From Pseudodonghicola flavimaris (lineage in GTDB: Bacteria; Pseudomonadota; Alphaproteobacteria; Rhodobacterales; Rhodobacteraceae), in NCBI RefSeq assembly GCF_030164425.1, contig NZ_JASNJD010000008.1, positions 62,001 to 126,000 of the forward strand: a DNA stretch of 64,000 nucleotides, in the 5' to 3' direction. Positions 63,548 to 64,000 of the stretch are shown piece by piece (the first letter of the stretch is position 1; each line of letters starts with the position of its first letter). The notes under the pieces were generated by a model. The model was not told the DNA's origin. It saw only the letters and a program-made list of their open reading frames with translations, and did no database searches. Made by a program: the position numbers and the translations under genes.

Positions 63548-64000
63548 TTAGGCCGCGAAGCCCATGAATTCGCTGACCGCCTTGGAATCGGTGAGCTGCT
63601 CGCGCGGGATTTGCCGGTCGAGCACGCCGTTCGAGATCGCATAGACCCGATCCGACAGGCCGGTGATGAAGTCGAGGTTCTGTTCGACCAGCACGATGGT
63701 GATGTCCTGCTTCGCGGTCAGGGTTTTCAGGGTGTCCGAAATCTCGTCGATGATCGACGGCTGGATCCCTTCGGTCGGTTCATCGAGCAGCATCAGCTTG
63801 GGCCGCCGGCAGAGGCAACGCGCCAGCGCCAGGAGCTGCTGCTCGCCGCCCGAGAGCGCGCCGCCGGCGCGGTCCAGCAGCCGGGTCAGCCGCGGGAACA
63901 GCTCAAGGATCTCCTCGACGATCGGTTCGCTCGGCTCGCGGCTGGTGGCGATGCCGCTTTCCAGGTTCTCGCGCACGCTGAGAGTGGGGAAGATCATTCG
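63548..64000 (-). CDS. ABC transporter ATPase, UrtE type (cut by window edge)
   Basis: The visible 150 residues are the C-terminal part of a LivF/UrtE-family ATPase. MIFPTLSVRENLESGIA is internal to the family, so the true start is outside the window. The signature motif is GGALSGGEQQLLALARCLCR, Walker B is KLMLLDEPTEGIQPSIIDEI, and the H-loop region reads LVEQNLDFITGLSDRVYAIS. The EPTEGIQPS wording is typical of urea and short-chain-amide transporters (UrtE/FmdF) rather than branched-chain amino acid LivF. The remaining transporter genes should lie to the right. It reads toward the amidase-urease operon with a 125-base gap. Confidence 0.9.
   Translation of the reverse strand, partial: RMIFPTLSVRENLESGIATSREPSEPIVEEILELFPRLTRLLDRAGGALSGGEQQLLALARCLCRRPKLMLLDEPTEGIQPSIIDEISDTLKTLTAKQDITIVLVEQNLDFITGLSDRVYAISNGVLDRQIPREQLTDSKAVSEFMGFAA

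Overview
The window is a GC-rich stretch of an alphaproteobacterial chromosome, most likely from the Rhodobacteraceae (Rhodobacter/Paracoccus/Roseobacter relatives). Several features point there: a circularly permuted two-piece tmRNA gene, the trgA-trgB-cysK block first described in Rhodobacter, an ATP synthase zeta-type inhibitor as in Paracoccus, the fumC-DUF4169-ribbon-helix-helix trio, a ccmF-ccmH pair, and a short AT-containing dispersed repeat seen here in at least three related copies. No species call is possible from the sequence alone.

Bases 1-50,000 look like ordinary core chromosome. In order they hold: the transketolase start (edge); a ZauP-like coiled-coil gene with zapA; grxD/bolA; purL; a LysR regulator divergent from a fused indolepyruvate ferredoxin oxidoreductase; acyltransferase, murI, argC and ccmE; a muramidase/holin pair; ccmF-ccmH; an enoyl-CoA hydratase-like gene and DUF4336; bmt; the zeta inhibitor divergent from purC-purS-purQ; a DctB/DctD-like two-component pair; RNase E with a 0.5 kb leader; tusA divergent from ccdA; a membrane alpha/beta-hydrolase-like gene coupled to a cytochrome P450; fumC and partners; sspB; a SnoaL-like gene; ssrA; a DinB-fold gene; acuI; a universal stress protein; a BCCT transporter; a class V aminotransferase; photolyase; trgA-trgB-cysK; and a large MscS-type channel.

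From tRNA-Ser(GGA) at about 49.9 kb to the right edge the content looks accessory. Hairpin-rich repeats and an internally deleted IS6-family element follow the tRNA. Then come a two-gene SDR/epimerase operon, a MarR regulator with a palindrome upstream, and a cytosolic-looking AmiC/FmdD-type ligand-binding protein divergent from an amidase plus an isochorismatase-fold cysteine hydrolase. Facing these is a tight operon in the order UrtE-type ABC ATPase (partial), amidase, ureE, ureF, fused ureAB, ureC, ureG, ureD. Together they suggest uptake of a small amide or urea-like compound, deamidation by two amidase-signature enzymes and a cysteine hydrolase, and release of ammonia by an unusual urease.

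The urease is the most distinctive item. Its gamma and beta subunits are fused, its gene order is non-canonical, and in the alpha subunit the flap cysteine is replaced by alanine although all nickel ligands and the flap histidine are kept. An 11-base motif shared by the promoter regions of the SDR/epimerase operon and the amidase operon suggests common control. Other points of interest are the tmRNA tag ANNNRAPMALAA lying close to sspB, the DctD-like regulator without a GAFTGA loop, the muramidase/holin pair inside the cytochrome c maturation genes, and the P450/hydrolase pair.
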